Shown: positions 8,959 to 18,641, numbered from the stretch's first letter. The stretch is DNA of 64,000 nucleotides from Jannaschia faecimaris (GCF_900107415.1 NZ_FNPX01000001.1:62001-126000), one strand, 5' to 3'. Translations and numbers: made by a program. The notes: generated from the letters alone by a model not told the origin.

Positions 8959-9828
8959 TCAGCTGCGGACAAGTTTCTCGTAGTCTTCGGAGATCGAACG
9001 AGTAAGCGATCCCACCTCGAAATTATAGTCGCCGATCTGACCAACTGGTGTCACCTCGGCGGCGGTCCCGGTCAGCCAGCACTGCTCGAAGCTTTCCAGC
9101 TCCTCCGGCATGATGTGGCGCTGGTGCACCTTGATCTGACGCTCCGCCAGCATTCCCAAGACAGTCTGCCGCGTGATCCCGTTGAGGAAGCAGTCGGGAT
9201 CGGGCGTATGCACCTCCCCATCCTTGACGAAGAAGATGTTGGCCCCCGTCGCCTCGGCCACGTAGCCGCGATAGTCGAACATCATCGCATCCGAGCAGCC
9301 CTTTGCCTCGGCGGCGTGCTTGGACATGGTGCAGATCATGTAAAGGCCGGCGGCCTTGGCGGTATACGGCGCGGTTTCGGGGCTGGGCCGCTTCCACTTG
9401 GCGATATCGAGCATGGCCCCCTTCATCTTGGCGTCACCGTAGTAATTGCCCCAAGCCCAGACCGCGACGGCCATGCGCACCGGATTGCGCGAAGAGCTGA
9501 CACCCATATCCTCGCCCGCACCGCGCCAGGCCAGAACGCGGATGTAGGCATCCTCCAGCCCGTTCGCCTTCATGGTCTCGTATTTTGCGGCCTCGATCTC
9601 GTCGACCGTCCATGGGATCTCCATGTCGAGCGCGCGCCCCGAAGCGATCAAACGTTCCGAATGCTTGCGGCTCTCGAAAATCTTACCGGAATAGGCGCGT
9701 TCGCCCTCGAAGACAGCACTCGCATAGTGCATCGCATGGGTCAGCAGGTGGACATTCGCGTCCTTCCAGTCGACCAGCTTACCGTCCATCCAGATTTTGC
9801 CGTCAAGTTCGGCGTAGGACCCAGCCAT
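8959..9828 (-). CDS. ilvE: Branched-chain amino acid aminotransferase
   Basis: PLP-dependent transaminase for the last step of valine, leucine and isoleucine synthesis and the first step of their breakdown; cytosolic. Fold-type IV features: KIWMDG near the N-terminus, the PLP lysine in TAKAAGLYM, and the phosphate-cradle segment EATGANIFFV followed by GITRQTVLGM. 289 residues is normal. Met 9828 is preferred over Met 9840 because GGAGA lies 5 nt upstream of it, and it starts the family-like MAGSYAELDG. Divergent from petP, with a shared 133-bp promoter region. Confidence 0.95.
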   Translation of the reverse strand: MAGSYAELDGKIWMDGKLVDWKDANVHLLTHAMHYASAVFEGERAYSGKIFESRKHSERLIASGRALDMEIPWTVDEIEAAKYETMKANGLEDAYIRVLAWRGAGEDMGVSSSRNPVRMAVAVWAWGNYYGDAKMKGAMLDIAKWKRPSPETAPYTAKAAGLYMICTMSKHAAEAKGCSDAMMFDYRGYVAEATGANIFFVKDGEVHTPDPDCFLNGITRQTVLGMLAERQIKVHQRHIMPEELESFEQCWLTGTAAEVTPVGQIGDYNFEVGSLTRSISEDYEKLVRS

Positions 9829-9961
9829 TGTGTTCTCCATCCCATTTATTTCACCAATATGCCCGATACGGACATAATATTGCGCAAAAACTAGCCGTGG
9901 CTAACAATCCGGCCTTGGAATGTCAACAAGGCTGACGTAATTTGATCCCAAGGGGGTGCCA

Positions 9962-10456
9962 ATGGCCCAGGGACATAGCGACAACCTGCTGTTTCTCACG
10001 GATGAACAGCTGCGCCGCGCGATCGAGGCGATGTTCTTTGCCTATCGTGGGTTCACCGCCGACCCCGACCGCATCCTTGCAGACCTGAACTACGGGCGCG
10101 CGCATCATCGGGCGATCCACTTCATCCATCGCACGCCGGGAACCACGGTCAACAATCTGTTGGCGATTCTGGGCGTGACCAAGCAATCCCTGAACCGCGT
10201 GCTGCGCACCTTGGTCGAGGACGGGCTGGTCGACAGCCGCATCGGCGTACGCGACCGGCGCGAACGGCATCTTCACCTGACTGAAGCCGGCGAGGCATTG
10301 GAACGGTCGCTCTCGGATGCGCAGCGGGCGCGAATGCGCGCCGCGTTTCGCGAAGCCGGGCCTGCAGCCGTCGCTGGCTTCCGCGAGGTCCTTGAGCATA
10401 TGATGGACCCTGAACTGCGCCGCTATTTCGCGGTCGTGAAGGAAGGCGACAAATGA
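9962..10456 (+). CDS. petP: MarR-family regulator PetP
   Basis: 164-residue winged-helix regulator. The recognition-helix region reads NNLLAILGVTKQSLNRVLRT and the wing VDSRIGVRDRRERHLHLT, as in MarR proteins. In Rhodobacter capsulatus petP is co-transcribed with petR and is needed for cytochrome bc1 synthesis; the same adjacent pair here supports the name. ATG 9962 is chosen because AGGGGG (9950-9955) is well spaced; a GTG at 9956 is in frame but too close. The stop overlaps petR by 4 nt (10453-10456). Confidence 0.85.
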   Translation: MAQGHSDNLLFLTDEQLRRAIEAMFFAYRGFTADPDRILADLNYGRAHHRAIHFIHRTPGTTVNNLLAILGVTKQSLNRVLRTLVEDGLVDSRIGVRDRRERHLHLTEAGEALERSLSDAQRARMRAAFREAGPAAVAGFREVLEHMMDPELRRYFAVVKEGDK

Positions 10457-11166
10457 TCGACGAGGAGCCGAACGGCCATCAAGCCCATGTCTTGCTGGTT
10501 GACGATGATGAACGGATCCGCGGGCTTCTTCAGAAATTCCTGATGCGGAACGGCTATCTTATCACCGCCGCCCGCGACGCGGACCATGCCCGCCGCCTGC
10601 TGGCCGGATTAGACTTCGATATGGCAATCCTTGACGTCATGATGCCGGGCGACAACGGGTATATCCTGTGTGCCGAAATCCGCGAAGCCCGTGACATGCC
10701 GATCCTGATGCTTACCGCCAAAGGGGAAACCTCGGACCGGATCACCGGCCTCGAAGCGGGAGCGGATGATTACCTGTCCAAGCCGTTCGAGCCGAAAGAA
10801 CTGCTTCTGCGGCTGAAAGCGATCCTTCGCCGCGCGCCTGCGGGCAGCGGCGGCGCAGTGCCCAAGACCCTGCACCTGGGAACGGCACGCTATGACCTTG
10901 ACCGGGGCGAACTCCACCGCGGGCAGCACCCGGTCCGCCTGACGGCGACCGAAACAACACTGATGAGCGTGCTGGCGGCGACACCGCATGAGCCGGTAAG
11001 CCGCGCGGACCTTGTGGAAAAGCTTGGCCGCGACGGCGACATCTCGGGCGAGCGCGCGGTTGACGTGCAAATCACCCGATTGCGTCGAAAGCTCGAACAC
11101 GACCCGAAACAGCCCCGCTATCTTCAGACGGTGCGCGGGGCCGGGTACATGCTTGTCCCCGATTGA
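10453..11166 (+). CDS. petR: OmpR-family response regulator PetR
   Basis: 237-residue two-domain response regulator: receiver domain (about residues 10-130; acidic cluster VDDDE, phospho-acceptor Asp61 in AILDVMMPG, conserved Lys in YLSKPF) followed by an OmpR/PhoB winged helix (about 140-235; RAVDVQITRLRRKLE). Together with PetP it controls respiratory genes in Rhodobacter; PetR is reported to act without a known partner kinase, and none is adjacent here. Translationally coupled to petP. Confidence 0.9.
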   Translation: MIDEEPNGHQAHVLLVDDDERIRGLLQKFLMRNGYLITAARDADHARRLLAGLDFDMAILDVMMPGDNGYILCAEIREARDMPILMLTAKGETSDRITGLEAGADDYLSKPFEPKELLLRLKAILRRAPAGSGGAVPKTLHLGTARYDLDRGELHRGQHPVRLTATETTLMSVLAATPHEPVSRADLVEKLGRDGDISGERAVDVQITRLRRKLEHDPKQPRYLQTVRGAGYMLVPD

Positions 11167-11226
11167 CGGCTCCTGCCGGACGCCGCCCCCGCCCCACGTA
11201 TATTTCCTGAAACAGGGAGAGCCGCG

Positions 11227-12153
11227 ATGACGCTTTTGTTGACACATCCCGACGCCGACTTGCATGAAAACCCACCGGGCCATGCCGAACAGGTGGCGCG
11301 GTTGGCATCGATCCGCCGAGCGCTGGCCGACATGGACCTCGCGCGGGAGGAGCCGGTGGAGGCGACCGACGTCGACCTGACCCGCTGTCACCCGCAGGAC
11401 TATATCGACAGGCTGACGGCGGCCTCTCCGTCGGATGGCTGGGCGCAGCTTGATCCTGATACCTACCTTTGCCCGGGCACGGTGCGCGCTGCGCGTCTGG
11501 GTGCCGGGGCCGCGATCGGTGCCGTGGATTCGGTTCTGGGCGGTGCGCACAAGACCGCCTTCACAGCCATGCGCCCGCCCGGACATCATGCGGAAACGGC
11601 GAAGCCCATGGGCTTTTGCCTATTCGGCAACGTCGCCATCGCCGCGAAGCACGCACTGGATGTGCACGGGCTGGATCGGGTCGCTGTCGTCGATTTCGAT
11701 GTGCACCACGGCAACGGAACCCAGGACCTGCTCTGGGACGAGCCCCGTACCCTGTTCGTGACCTCGCATCAGTCGCCCCTGTGGCCCGGCACAGGTGAGG
11801 TCGGCGACACCGGAGCCCACGACAACGTGATCAACGTGCCCCTACCGCCAGGATCGGACGGCAGTGTCTTTCGCGCCCGCATTCAACCCGCGCTGGACCG
11901 CCTCGATGCTTTCGCGCCGCAGTTTGTCATCATCTCCGCTGGATTCGACGCCCACCGCGAGGACCCGTTGGCCCAACTCAACTGGGACGAGGATGACTTC
12001 ATCTGGATCACCGAGCGCCTCTACGATCTGGCCGATGCCCATGCCGGGGGCCGGGTGGTGTCCTGCCTGGAAGGCGGCTATGACCTCACCGCGCTTGCAT
12101 CTTCGGTCGCAGCGCATGTGGATGTTCTGCGGAGGCGGGAAAATGGCGAATGA
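11227..12153 (+). CDS. Histone deacetylase/acetoin utilisation-type amidohydrolase
   Basis: Zinc-dependent deacetylase-fold enzyme of 308 residues, class II HDAC-like. The catalytic His-His pair is in MRPPGHHAE, and the zinc-binding Asp/His segment in VDFDVHHGNGTQ; a later Asp ligand is in SAGFDAHREDP. The natural substrate is likely an acetylated small amine or protein lysine, but not decidable from sequence. GGAGAG lies just upstream of ATG 11227. Its 3' end overlaps xseB by 11 nt, so it heads the xseB-ispA-dxs cluster, an arrangement common in Rhodobacterales. Confidence 0.9.
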   Translation: MTLLLTHPDADLHENPPGHAEQVARLASIRRALADMDLAREEPVEATDVDLTRCHPQDYIDRLTAASPSDGWAQLDPDTYLCPGTVRAARLGAGAAIGAVDSVLGGAHKTAFTAMRPPGHHAETAKPMGFCLFGNVAIAAKHALDVHGLDRVAVVDFDVHHGNGTQDLLWDEPRTLFVTSHQSPLWPGTGEVGDTGAHDNVINVPLPPGSDGSVFRARIQPALDRLDAFAPQFVIISAGFDAHREDPLAQLNWDEDDFIWITERLYDLADAHAGGRVVSCLEGGYDLTALASSVAAHVDVLRRRENGE

Positions 12154-12382
12154 CATCAACAACCTGAGCTTCGAGGAAGCCTTGGCCCAATTGGAGCAGG
12201 TCGTAACCCAGCTGGATTCGGGCGACGTCCCGCTTGAAAAATCGATCGAACTCTACGAACGCGGTGCCAAGCTGAAGGATCATTGCGACGCCAAGCTCAA
12301 AGCAGCCGAGGAGAAAGTCGCGCAGATCACGCTGGACGCAAAAGGCCAGCCGACCGGGGCCAAACCCGTCGAGGACATGTGA
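12143..12382 (+). CDS. xseB: Exodeoxyribonuclease VII small subunit
   Basis: 79 residues. Helical hairpin subunit that, with XseA, forms the single-strand-specific exonuclease VII. The family pattern LSFEEALAQLEQVVTQLDSG followed by PLEKSIELYERG is clear. The ATG at 12143 has GGAGG at 12131-12135, 7 nt upstream, and lies inside the 3' end of the HDAC-like gene. The stop TGA (12380-12382) overlaps the GTG start of ispA. No xseA is in the window. Confidence 0.95.
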   Translation: MANDINNLSFEEALAQLEQVVTQLDSGDVPLEKSIELYERGAKLKDHCDAKLKAAEEKVAQITLDAKGQPTGAKPVEDM

Positions 12383-13248
12383 GCTTCGAGACCGCGCTCA
12401 AGACTGCGCAAGACGATATTCAGGCGACCCTGACCGACCTCCTGGTCGCGTTCGACGGTCCGGTAGGCGACGCAATGCGCTATGCCACCGGCGGCGGCAA
12501 GCGGCTGCGCGGGTTCCTTGTGCTTGAAACCTCGGCCCTGCTCGATGTCCCACGTGAACGTGCATTGCGCGCGGCGGCGGCGATTGAGGCCGTCCACGCC
12601 TATTCTCTGATTCACGATGACCTGCCGTGCATGGACGACGATAATCTGCGCAGGGGCCAACCGACCGTGCACCGCAAATGGAACGAAGCGACCGCCGTTC
12701 TGGCCGGTGACGCGCTTCAATCCGCTGCATTCGAATGGCTGGCCGCCCCCCTGACCCATCCCGACGCGAGTGTTCGCGCGGAACTCGTGCTGACACTGGC
12801 GCGCGATGCGGGGGCGACGGGTATGGTGTGGGGACAGGCCTTGGACATGGCCGCCGAAAGCGCCGAAGACCCCCTGACGCTGGAACAGATCACCGAGTTG
12901 CAGCGTCTGAAGACCGGTCGCTTGCTGGAATGGCCCTGCCGCGCCGGTGCCATTCTGGGTCAGGCCGACCCGGTCCACCTGCTGCGCTATGCCGCCGACA
13001 TCGGCTTGGCGTTCCAGATTGCGGACGACCTGCTGGACGTGGAGGGCGAGGCGGCCACCGTGGGCAAGGCCGTGGGCAAGGATGCCGATGCCGGCAAGGC
13101 CACTTTCGTGTCGCTCATGGGGGCTGACGCCGCCCGCGACCGCGCCCATGCACTTGTGAAATCCGCACAAGACGTCCTTTTGCCCTTCGGGACCCGCGCT
13201 GCTACCCTTGCCGCCGTTGCCCGCTATGTGGTGACCCGCGATAAGTAG
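12379..13248 (+). CDS. ispA: Polyprenyl synthetase (geranyl/farnesyl diphosphate synthase)
   Basis: Condenses isopentenyl and allylic diphosphates to farnesyl diphosphate, precursor for quinones, undecaprenol and carotenoids. Both aspartate-rich motifs are visible: [10 protein letters not shown] (about residues 79-88) and FQIADDLLD (about 210-218), plus GGGKRLR near residue 38. GTG 12379 is chosen because the family N-terminus [10 protein letters not shown] starts there and GAGG (12371-12374) precedes it; it overlaps the xseB stop by 4 nt. 289 residues is typical. dxs follows after 10 bases. Confidence 0.95.
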   Translation: MSFETALKTAQDDIQATLTDLLVAFDGPVGDAMRYATGGGKRLRGFLVLETSALLDVPRERALRAAAAIEAVHAYSLIHDDLPCMDDDNLRRGQPTVHRKWNEATAVLAGDALQSAAFEWLAAPLTHPDASVRAELVLTLARDAGATGMVWGQALDMAAESAEDPLTLEQITELQRLKTGRLLEWPCRAGAILGQADPVHLLRYAADIGLAFQIADDLLDVEGEAATVGKAVGKDADAGKATFVSLMGADAARDRAHALVKSAQDVLLPFGTRAATLAAVARYVVTRDK

Positions 13249-13258
13249 AGGCCCCGAA

Positions 13259-15175
13259 ATGTCCGACGCCCCAAAGACACCGCTGCTGGACCGGATCGCT
13301 GGTCCCGCCGATCTGCGCCACCTGTCCGACCGCGATCTGCGGCAGGTCGCGGATGAACTGCGTTCGGAAACCATCCACGCGGTATCGCGCACCGGTGGGC
13401 ACCTTGGGGCCGGACTGGGCGTGGTAGAGTTAACGGTCGCCCTGCACGCCGTGTTCGACACCCCGCGCGACAAGCTGATCTGGGACGTGTCGCACCAGTG
13501 CTATCCACACAAGATCCTGACTGGACGGCGCGCCCGGATGGACAGCCTTCGCCAGAAAGACGGGCTGTCGGGCTTCACCAAGCGGACCGAGAGCGATTAC
13601 GACCCCTTCGGTGCGGCCCATGCATCTACGTCGATCTCCGCCGCCCTGGGTTTTGCCATAGGGCGAGAACTGGGCGCGCCGGGCAATGGGGATGCCATCG
13701 CCGTGATTGGGGATGGTGCCTTGACCGGGGGCATGGCGTTCGAGGCGCTGAACCACGCGGGCCACCTGAAAAAACGCTTGATCGTCATCCTGAACGACAA
13801 TGAGATGTCCATCGCCCCGCCCGTCGGCGCGCTCTCCGGCTACCTGTCACGGCTTTACGCGGGCAAACCGTTTCACGAGTTGAAGGCCGCCGCCAAGGGG
13901 GCCATCGGCTTCCTTCCCCCGCCGTTTCAGGAAGGGGCTCGGCGCGCCAAGGAGATGCTCAAGGGCATGACCGTCGGCGGAACCCTGTTCGAGGAGTTGG
14001 GCTTCAGCTACGTCGGCCCAATCGACGGGCACGACATGGAGACACTTCTGGGCGTGCTGCGCGCGGTCAAATCGCGGGCTGACGGCCCAATTCTGATCCA
14101 CGCGATAACCAAGAAGGGCAAAGGCTTCCGCCCCGCCGAAAGCGCCCGCGACGGCGGTCATGCGACAGCCCGGTTCGACGTGGCAACCGGCGCACAATCC
14201 AAGACCCTGTCGAACGCGCCAAGCTATACCAAGGTCTTCGCCGAAAGCCTGCTGCAGGAAGCGGCGGCAGATGACCGTATCTGTGCCGTGACGGCGGCGA
14301 TGCCCGACGGAACCGGCCTGAACCTGTTTGCCGAACGCTTTCCGGCACGGTGCTTCGACGTGGGCATCGCCGAGCAGCACGGCGTGACCTTCTGCGCGGG
14401 CCTTGCCGCGTCGGGGATGAAGCCATTCTGCACCATCTATTCGACCTTTCTGCAACGCGGCTATGACCAGATCGTCCACGACGTCGCCTTGCAAAAGCTC
14501 CCTGTGCGCTTCGCGATCGACCGCGCAGGGCTGGTGGGGGCCGATGGCCCGACACATGCAGGATCTTTCGACATCGCGTTTCTGTCCAACCTGCCCGGCA
14601 TGGTGGTCATGGCCGCCGCCGACGAGGCGGAGTTACGGCACATGGTGGCGACGGCCGCTGCCCATGACGACGGCCCCATCGCGTTCCGCTTTCCCCGCGG
14701 CGAAGGTGTGGGCGTGGAGATGCCGGAGCGTGGTAAGCCACTGGAGATCGGTAAGGGGCGCATGATCCACGAGGGCAAAGGCGTCGCGCTTTTGTCATTC
14801 GGCGCGCGCCTCGCCGAAGTGGAGGCCGCGCGTGAAAGGCTGATGGCGCGGGGCATTACGCCGACCGTCGCCGATGCCCGTTTCTCCAAGCCGCTGGACC
14901 GCGACCTCATACTGGGCCTTGCCCTTAGGCACGACGCACTGATCACCATCGAGGAGGGTGCGGTCGGCGGTTTCGGCAGCCAGGTCGCGCAATTGTTGTC
15001 GGACGAGGGCGCATTCGACACCGGGCTCAAATTTCGGTCGATGACCCTGCCGGACGCATTCATCGATCAAGCCGGACCTGCCCAAATGTACGCGGATGCC
15101 AAGCTCAACGCAGGAGACATCGAGGCGAAGGTGCTCGACGTTCTGGGAATCGACGTCCTCGAAAAGCGCGCCTGA
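13259..15175 (+). CDS. dxs: 1-deoxy-D-xylulose-5-phosphate synthase
   Basis: Thiamine-diphosphate enzyme making DXP from pyruvate and glyceraldehyde 3-phosphate, the entry step of the MEP isoprenoid route. The ThDP/Mg motif starts at [18 protein letters not shown] and runs to NDNEMSI; the pyrimidine-domain glutamate lies in [12 protein letters not shown]. 638 residues is standard. Only 10 bases follow ispA, so supply of C5 units and their condensation are expressed together. The bidirectional terminator at 15270-15295 ends the operon. Confidence 0.97.
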   Translation: MSDAPKTPLLDRIAGPADLRHLSDRDLRQVADELRSETIHAVSRTGGHLGAGLGVVELTVALHAVFDTPRDKLIWDVSHQCYPHKILTGRRARMDSLRQKDGLSGFTKRTESDYDPFGAAHASTSISAALGFAIGRELGAPGNGDAIAVIGDGALTGGMAFEALNHAGHLKKRLIVILNDNEMSIAPPVGALSGYLSRLYAGKPFHELKAAAKGAIGFLPPPFQEGARRAKEMLKGMTVGGTLFEELGFSYVGPIDGHDMETLLGVLRAVKSRADGPILIHAITKKGKGFRPAESARDGGHATARFDVATGAQSKTLSNAPSYTKVFAESLLQEAAADDRICAVTAAMPDGTGLNLFAERFPARCFDVGIAEQHGVTFCAGLAASGMKPFCTIYSTFLQRGYDQIVHDVALQKLPVRFAIDRAGLVGADGPTHAGSFDIAFLSNLPGMVVMAAADEAELRHMVATAAAHDDGPIAFRFPRGEGVGVEMPERGKPLEIGKGRMIHEGKGVALLSFGARLAEVEAARERLMARGITPTVADARFSKPLDRDLILGLALRHDALITIEEGAVGGFGSQVAQLLSDEGAFDTGLKFRSMTLPDAFIDQAGPAQMYADAKLNAGDIEAKVLDVLGIDVLEKRA

Positions 15176-15269
15176 CCGGCCCCGACGTCCCAAGAAACCG
15201 ATCCGCCCGTCCGGCTACGAAGACCGTCGTGCATTGAAGGTGTTGCACTGAGGACTGTGCGCCAACGAC

Positions 15270-15295
15270 AAAGGGCAGACCGAGGCCTGCCCTTT
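15270..15295. terminator. Bidirectional terminator between dxs and the yjbE-like gene
   Basis: Perfect 9-bp stem AAAGGGCAG (15270-15278) / CTGCCCTTT (15287-15295) with an 8-nt loop, between two convergent genes. The A/T ends of the stem give a short T-run on each strand. Confidence 0.75.
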
Positions 15296-15315
15296 GAATT
15301 GGGAGGTCGTACCGT

Positions 15316-15543
15316 TTAGCCCGGAACGCGGACCAGCGTCGTCGAGGACGACGAGGAGTCAGAGACAACCGCGAAGAGAACGCCGCCGATCAAGACAGTC
15401 ATGCCGACGGTCAGGGGCGTTGCACCGGCGAGAATGGCCTGCGTCGACTTTTCGGTCTCCAGGCGAACGGCCTGATCGGCGGTGGCAGCCAGCGGCACGG
15501 CGACCATGACGGCGGCGGCGGACAGCGCGAAAATTTTGCTCAT
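15316..15543 (-). CDS. Small exported YjbE-like protein of an exopolysaccharide locus
   Basis: 75 residues: signal peptide (MSKIFALSAAAVMVAVPLAA, cleaved near ATA/DQ), a polar stretch, one hydrophobic segment (LTVGMTVLIGGVLFAVV) and a Ser/Thr-rich tail (SDSSSSSTTLV). AAGGAG sits about 6 nt before the ATG. Size, export signal and Ser/Thr-rich tail recall Escherichia coli YjbE, and the genes upstream on the same strand are yjbF and yjbH homologues; the relation is by context, since such small proteins show little similarity. It is separated from yjbF by 172 AT-rich bases and probably has its own promoter. Confidence 0.65.
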   Translation of the reverse strand: MSKIFALSAAAVMVAVPLAATADQAVRLETEKSTQAILAGATPLTVGMTVLIGGVLFAVVSDSSSSSTTLVRVPG

Positions 15544-15715
15544 GAGAAACTCCTTTGGTGCAATATAACTTCGCTATTCCACCTGATCTCCCCGATCAAG
15601 CAATTGATGCGATATTGATATATTAGAGCGGCTTATGAGCAACGCAAACTCACATCTGTCTCAACCATGAGCGATCAGAAAACGGAAATTACAATCCCGC
15701 ATCGCAACCTGTTTG

Positions 15716-16387
15716 TCATTCCGTCAGGCGTGTAATTTCGAACGTGCCGATTTCAGGGCTGATGCGCTCATTGCTTTTGCGAACCCTACCATCACGCTCC
15801 ACCCAGTACCGGTTGACGAAATCGCCGCCGCCGTCACGGCAATCCTCTTCGAAAACGCGGGTCTGCTTGATCTTGCCATAGATATTCAGGGGCTCCTGCC
15901 CGACAAGGCGGACCGTGCAGATCATCTCGCGCACTTCGATGATACCCTCGGCCGTGAGATAACGGTTTACCCGAAGCGCATCAGTCGCGCCATTCGACTC
16001 GAATGCTGCATCGAGCGCATCGACGTCGGCCGTGTAAAGATCGTGGCCAAACCCGCGCGTGCCGACGACAATGCCGTCCCGCCGCAGAATGCCGCGATAA
16101 TCCCCCGCCCGCCATTGCACAGTGCCGCGGTTTGCCGTCTGCGGGATCACGGTGAACCCCTGATCCTGATCAAGGGACACCACCAGAAGCGCGGAGGTGT
16201 CGGACCGTTCAATCAGCGCCGGAGTCAGGATGTCACGGGCATCGGACGGCTCCGCCCGTGCGCCGGGCTTGAAGGTCTGGACGGCGGCCTTGGAGACCAG
16301 CAACAGCGGGTTCTTGTCAGCCTGATTTCCGCAGGCCGCGAGGGCCAGAAGGAGTGTAAACGCCCCCGCGATGCGTCCGAATTTCAT
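15716..16387 (-). CDS. yjbF: YjbF/GfcB-family lipoprotein
   Basis: 223-residue outer-membrane lipoprotein of the YjbF (group 4 capsule GfcB) family. Lipobox LALAAC with Cys19 after a short signal peptide. The mature domain carries the family pattern around WRAGDYRGILRRDGIVVGTR followed by FGHDL. Start 16387 is chosen over ATG 16393 because the upstream TCTGGAG gives a 6-nt spacing only to the second ATG. The gene follows yjbH immediately, so they form a unit. Expected role: helping export or assembly of an extracellular polysaccharide. Confidence 0.85.
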   Translation of the reverse strand: MKFGRIAGAFTLLLALAACGNQADKNPLLLVSKAAVQTFKPGARAEPSDARDILTPALIERSDTSALLVVSLDQDQGFTVIPQTANRGTVQWRAGDYRGILRRDGIVVGTRGFGHDLYTADVDALDAAFESNGATDALRVNRYLTAEGIIEVREMICTVRLVGQEPLNIYGKIKQTRVFEEDCRDGGGDFVNRYWVERDGRVRKSNERISPEIGTFEITRLTE

Positions 16388-16389
16388 GG

Positions 16390-18528
16390 TCATCTCCAGA
16401 ATCGCCCCCAGTTTTCGGTCAGCTTGGGCGAGGACTGATCGCGCACCATCGGATAAAGCCGGTTGCCGAGGTTCAACCGTGCCCCGCCATCCCGCAGAAT
16501 CGGCTGGATCAGCAGCTTTGAAGAGGCCTGTGTCTGGGTGCCCAATATCCAGCTGAAAGGGACCCCGATCCGGATACCGCGGTCGAAGCTGCCTTCGCCG
16601 AACTGCTCGGAAGTGATGTTCGTCTTGGTTGCGTAGGCGCTGACGGACCAGCCGTTGGAAAACTCGCGCGTCAGTTCATACGTGGCCCCCTTGTCGCCCG
16701 CCAGGTACTGGCCGACATCAAGCTTGCTGTGAAAACCGTTGCCGTGGTTCAAATAGCCGGTCACGAAGGCCGTCGTCGCGTCCAGATCCTGAAATCCGAA
16801 CCGCATGTCGAAGTCGCGCTGGCGCACGCGGTTGACCTCAAGGCCGATGGCCAACGGTGCGCGCTCCCGCTTCCAGAGCAATTCTCCCGAAACGCCGCCG
16901 TATTGCTGCTCCAACAGGCCGCCAGACACGCGCGCGTAAAGGTTGCGACCGGGACGCCAGAGATAGTTCGCGGTGGCATGGGAAATGAAGGGGCCGTCGG
17001 TCTTGGCGAAAAGGTTTGAATCCGTCCGAACGCGTGCCAGTTGCGAAATGGAAGTCCGGGTGGATTCGTCACGGTTGCCGACAAGGCGTCGTCGGACGGC
17101 CCCTTCAAAGAGCAGGCCTTGAACCGGTTCGTACGCTGCATACGCCTGCGCGCCGAGATCGAACCGGGCCGGATTGTCGGGGTCGAAAGCGCTCAGCGAG
17201 ACATAGGGCCCCAGGCTCCAACGGAATCGCGGGAACGCGTCTGGTTCGGTGAACAGGCCGGTCCGGTCCAGCGTTGCCGCATCGATCATGCCGGCCACGG
17301 CCAGAACTTCATCGGTGCCGTCAGGCGCATTTTCCAGCGCCTCAAGGTCGCTGCGCCGCAGAACGACGGCGGTGCCGGCAATCCCCAGGTCGTTAAGCGG
17401 GACCAGGACGATCGTCTCGACCGACGCGGGCAGGGCTGCGGTCGCATGCCGGGCGGCCCGCCCGATCGCCTGCGCACTGGTGGTGAAGCGACCATTGCGG
17501 AAATGGATTTCGGCGCGGTCGCCCTCGATCTTGGTGGCGACGACTTCCAGATCCTCACCGCCCAGATCGGCAACCAAATTGGCACGCGCCACAGGCGCGG
17601 TGATCCCATCCTGCGTCCATGCCGTGTCCCAGACCCGCGGGTTCAGGTCGCGGGCGGGGCGCAGGGTCACGGGGCGGGCCTGCGGATCGATACCCGAGCC
17701 AAAGGCTCCTTTCTTGAGGTTTAGCGCGAATTGCAGCGTCAGCCCGACCTCGCTGCCGTGCAGCAGATGGCCGCCGACCCGCAAGCCTGGGCGCAGCGCG
17801 TAGTCCAGACCGAAGTTCAAGGGCGTCTTGATGTCGATGACGCCCTTCTGGACCTCCTCGACATAGGCGTCAGAGGAATATTCCGCCTTGAGGGTCAGGC
17901 GGTCAGACCATTCGTACTGCACCCCGCCGAATAGCGCGGCATCGCCCCGGAACAGCTGGCTGGACTGCAATGTCCCCCCCGTGCCGATCACAAGGTTCGG
18001 TCGGGAATCGAACCGATCGCTGATAGCACTCAGCGGATTGCTGAACCCGCCGCGCGTGCCCAACCGGCCCCAGCCGATGCCGCCAGTGACGGTGAAATCC
18101 CCGAAGCTCTTGGTGGCCACGATGTATTCCGCGGCGTAGATGCTTGTGCCGCCGAGGTCCTGAAGGCCGAGAACAACCGACGGCAGGTTGTGCCTTTCCT
18201 TCAGGAGCTGGAGCCGCAAGTCGAAGCTTCGATCATAGGTTCGGGAAAGCTGCGGACTGCCGTCAGGCAAAAAATTTGGAAGCGTCGCATAGCGGAACAC
18301 GGCCTGAACCCGCGGCAACAGCTGAAACGCGATCTGTCCCCGGCCCGACCGGTTCGACAAGATTGTCACCGATGTCGTCAATTCGGCATCGGGCTGCATC
18401 TGCGCGCTTGGCAGATCGATAAGACCAGAAACTCCGTAAGAGTTTATCGACCTGACTTGCTGAGCCGATACGCCGGTGGCAACCAGCACGGCGGAGACGA
18501 ATGCGGCTGCTGCGATCCGGAACGTCAT
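16390..18528 (-). CDS. yjbH: YjbH-domain outer-membrane protein
   Basis: 712 residues with a signal peptide (cleavage near VSAQQ). The YjbH (GfcD) family forms a large beta-barrel at the outer membrane linked to exopolysaccharide export. Sequence features fit: an N-terminal part with alternating amphipathic strands (SINSYGVSGLIDLPSAQM), a middle periplasmic domain (about residues 280-420), and a C-terminal strand-rich region with many aromatic/Arg turns ending in an aromatic residue. GAGGAGA precedes the ATG. Divergent from an epimerase/sugar transferase pair, consistent with one polysaccharide locus. Confidence 0.87.
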   Translation of the reverse strand: MTFRIAAAAFVSAVLVATGVSAQQVRSINSYGVSGLIDLPSAQMQPDAELTTSVTILSNRSGRGQIAFQLLPRVQAVFRYATLPNFLPDGSPQLSRTYDRSFDLRLQLLKERHNLPSVVLGLQDLGGTSIYAAEYIVATKSFGDFTVTGGIGWGRLGTRGGFSNPLSAISDRFDSRPNLVIGTGGTLQSSQLFRGDAALFGGVQYEWSDRLTLKAEYSSDAYVEEVQKGVIDIKTPLNFGLDYALRPGLRVGGHLLHGSEVGLTLQFALNLKKGAFGSGIDPQARPVTLRPARDLNPRVWDTAWTQDGITAPVARANLVADLGGEDLEVVATKIEGDRAEIHFRNGRFTTSAQAIGRAARHATAALPASVETIVLVPLNDLGIAGTAVVLRRSDLEALENAPDGTDEVLAVAGMIDAATLDRTGLFTEPDAFPRFRWSLGPYVSLSAFDPDNPARFDLGAQAYAAYEPVQGLLFEGAVRRRLVGNRDESTRTSISQLARVRTDSNLFAKTDGPFISHATANYLWRPGRNLYARVSGGLLEQQYGGVSGELLWKRERAPLAIGLEVNRVRQRDFDMRFGFQDLDATTAFVTGYLNHGNGFHSKLDVGQYLAGDKGATYELTREFSNGWSVSAYATKTNITSEQFGEGSFDRGIRIGVPFSWILGTQTQASSKLLIQPILRDGGARLNLGNRLYPMVRDQSSPKLTENWGRFWR

Positions 18529-18631
18529 CTTGTCTCCTCGCGTGGATCTACGGAGCGGTACATGCCCTCAAAGCCGTTATTCAAGAAAGGGATGCATCAA
18601 ATTTTACCCGTTCCCGGATCAACCGTCTTGG

Positions 18632-18641
18632 AGTTGCAACT
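18632..18641. promoter_or_regulatory. Perfect 10-bp palindrome in the divergent exopolysaccharide promoter region
   Basis: AGTTGCAACT is self-complementary and lies midway in the 161-bp region between yjbH (minus) and the epimerase (plus). It could be an operator controlling both directions; no flanking -35/-10 is clear enough to place it relative to a promoter. Confidence 0.3.

Noticed and set aside
8696-8983. 95-residue plus-strand frame between DUF2794 and ilvE
   Set aside because: It runs through the ilvE terminator hairpin and has no ribosome site or domain.
9841-9961. Possible MarR operator between ilvE and petP (TGTCA...TGACG)
   Set aside because: The arms match imperfectly and are short; not distinguishable from chance.
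15584-15598. Inverted repeat TGATC-N5-GATCA considered as a separate operator feature
   Set aside because: Only 5-bp arms in the leader of the YjbE-like gene; too short to call without conservation data, so mentioned only in a finding.
15713-16438. 241-residue plus-strand open frame opposite yjbF
   Set aside because: The minus strand carries a lipoprotein with lipobox and Shine-Dalgarno; the plus frame has no protein-like features.
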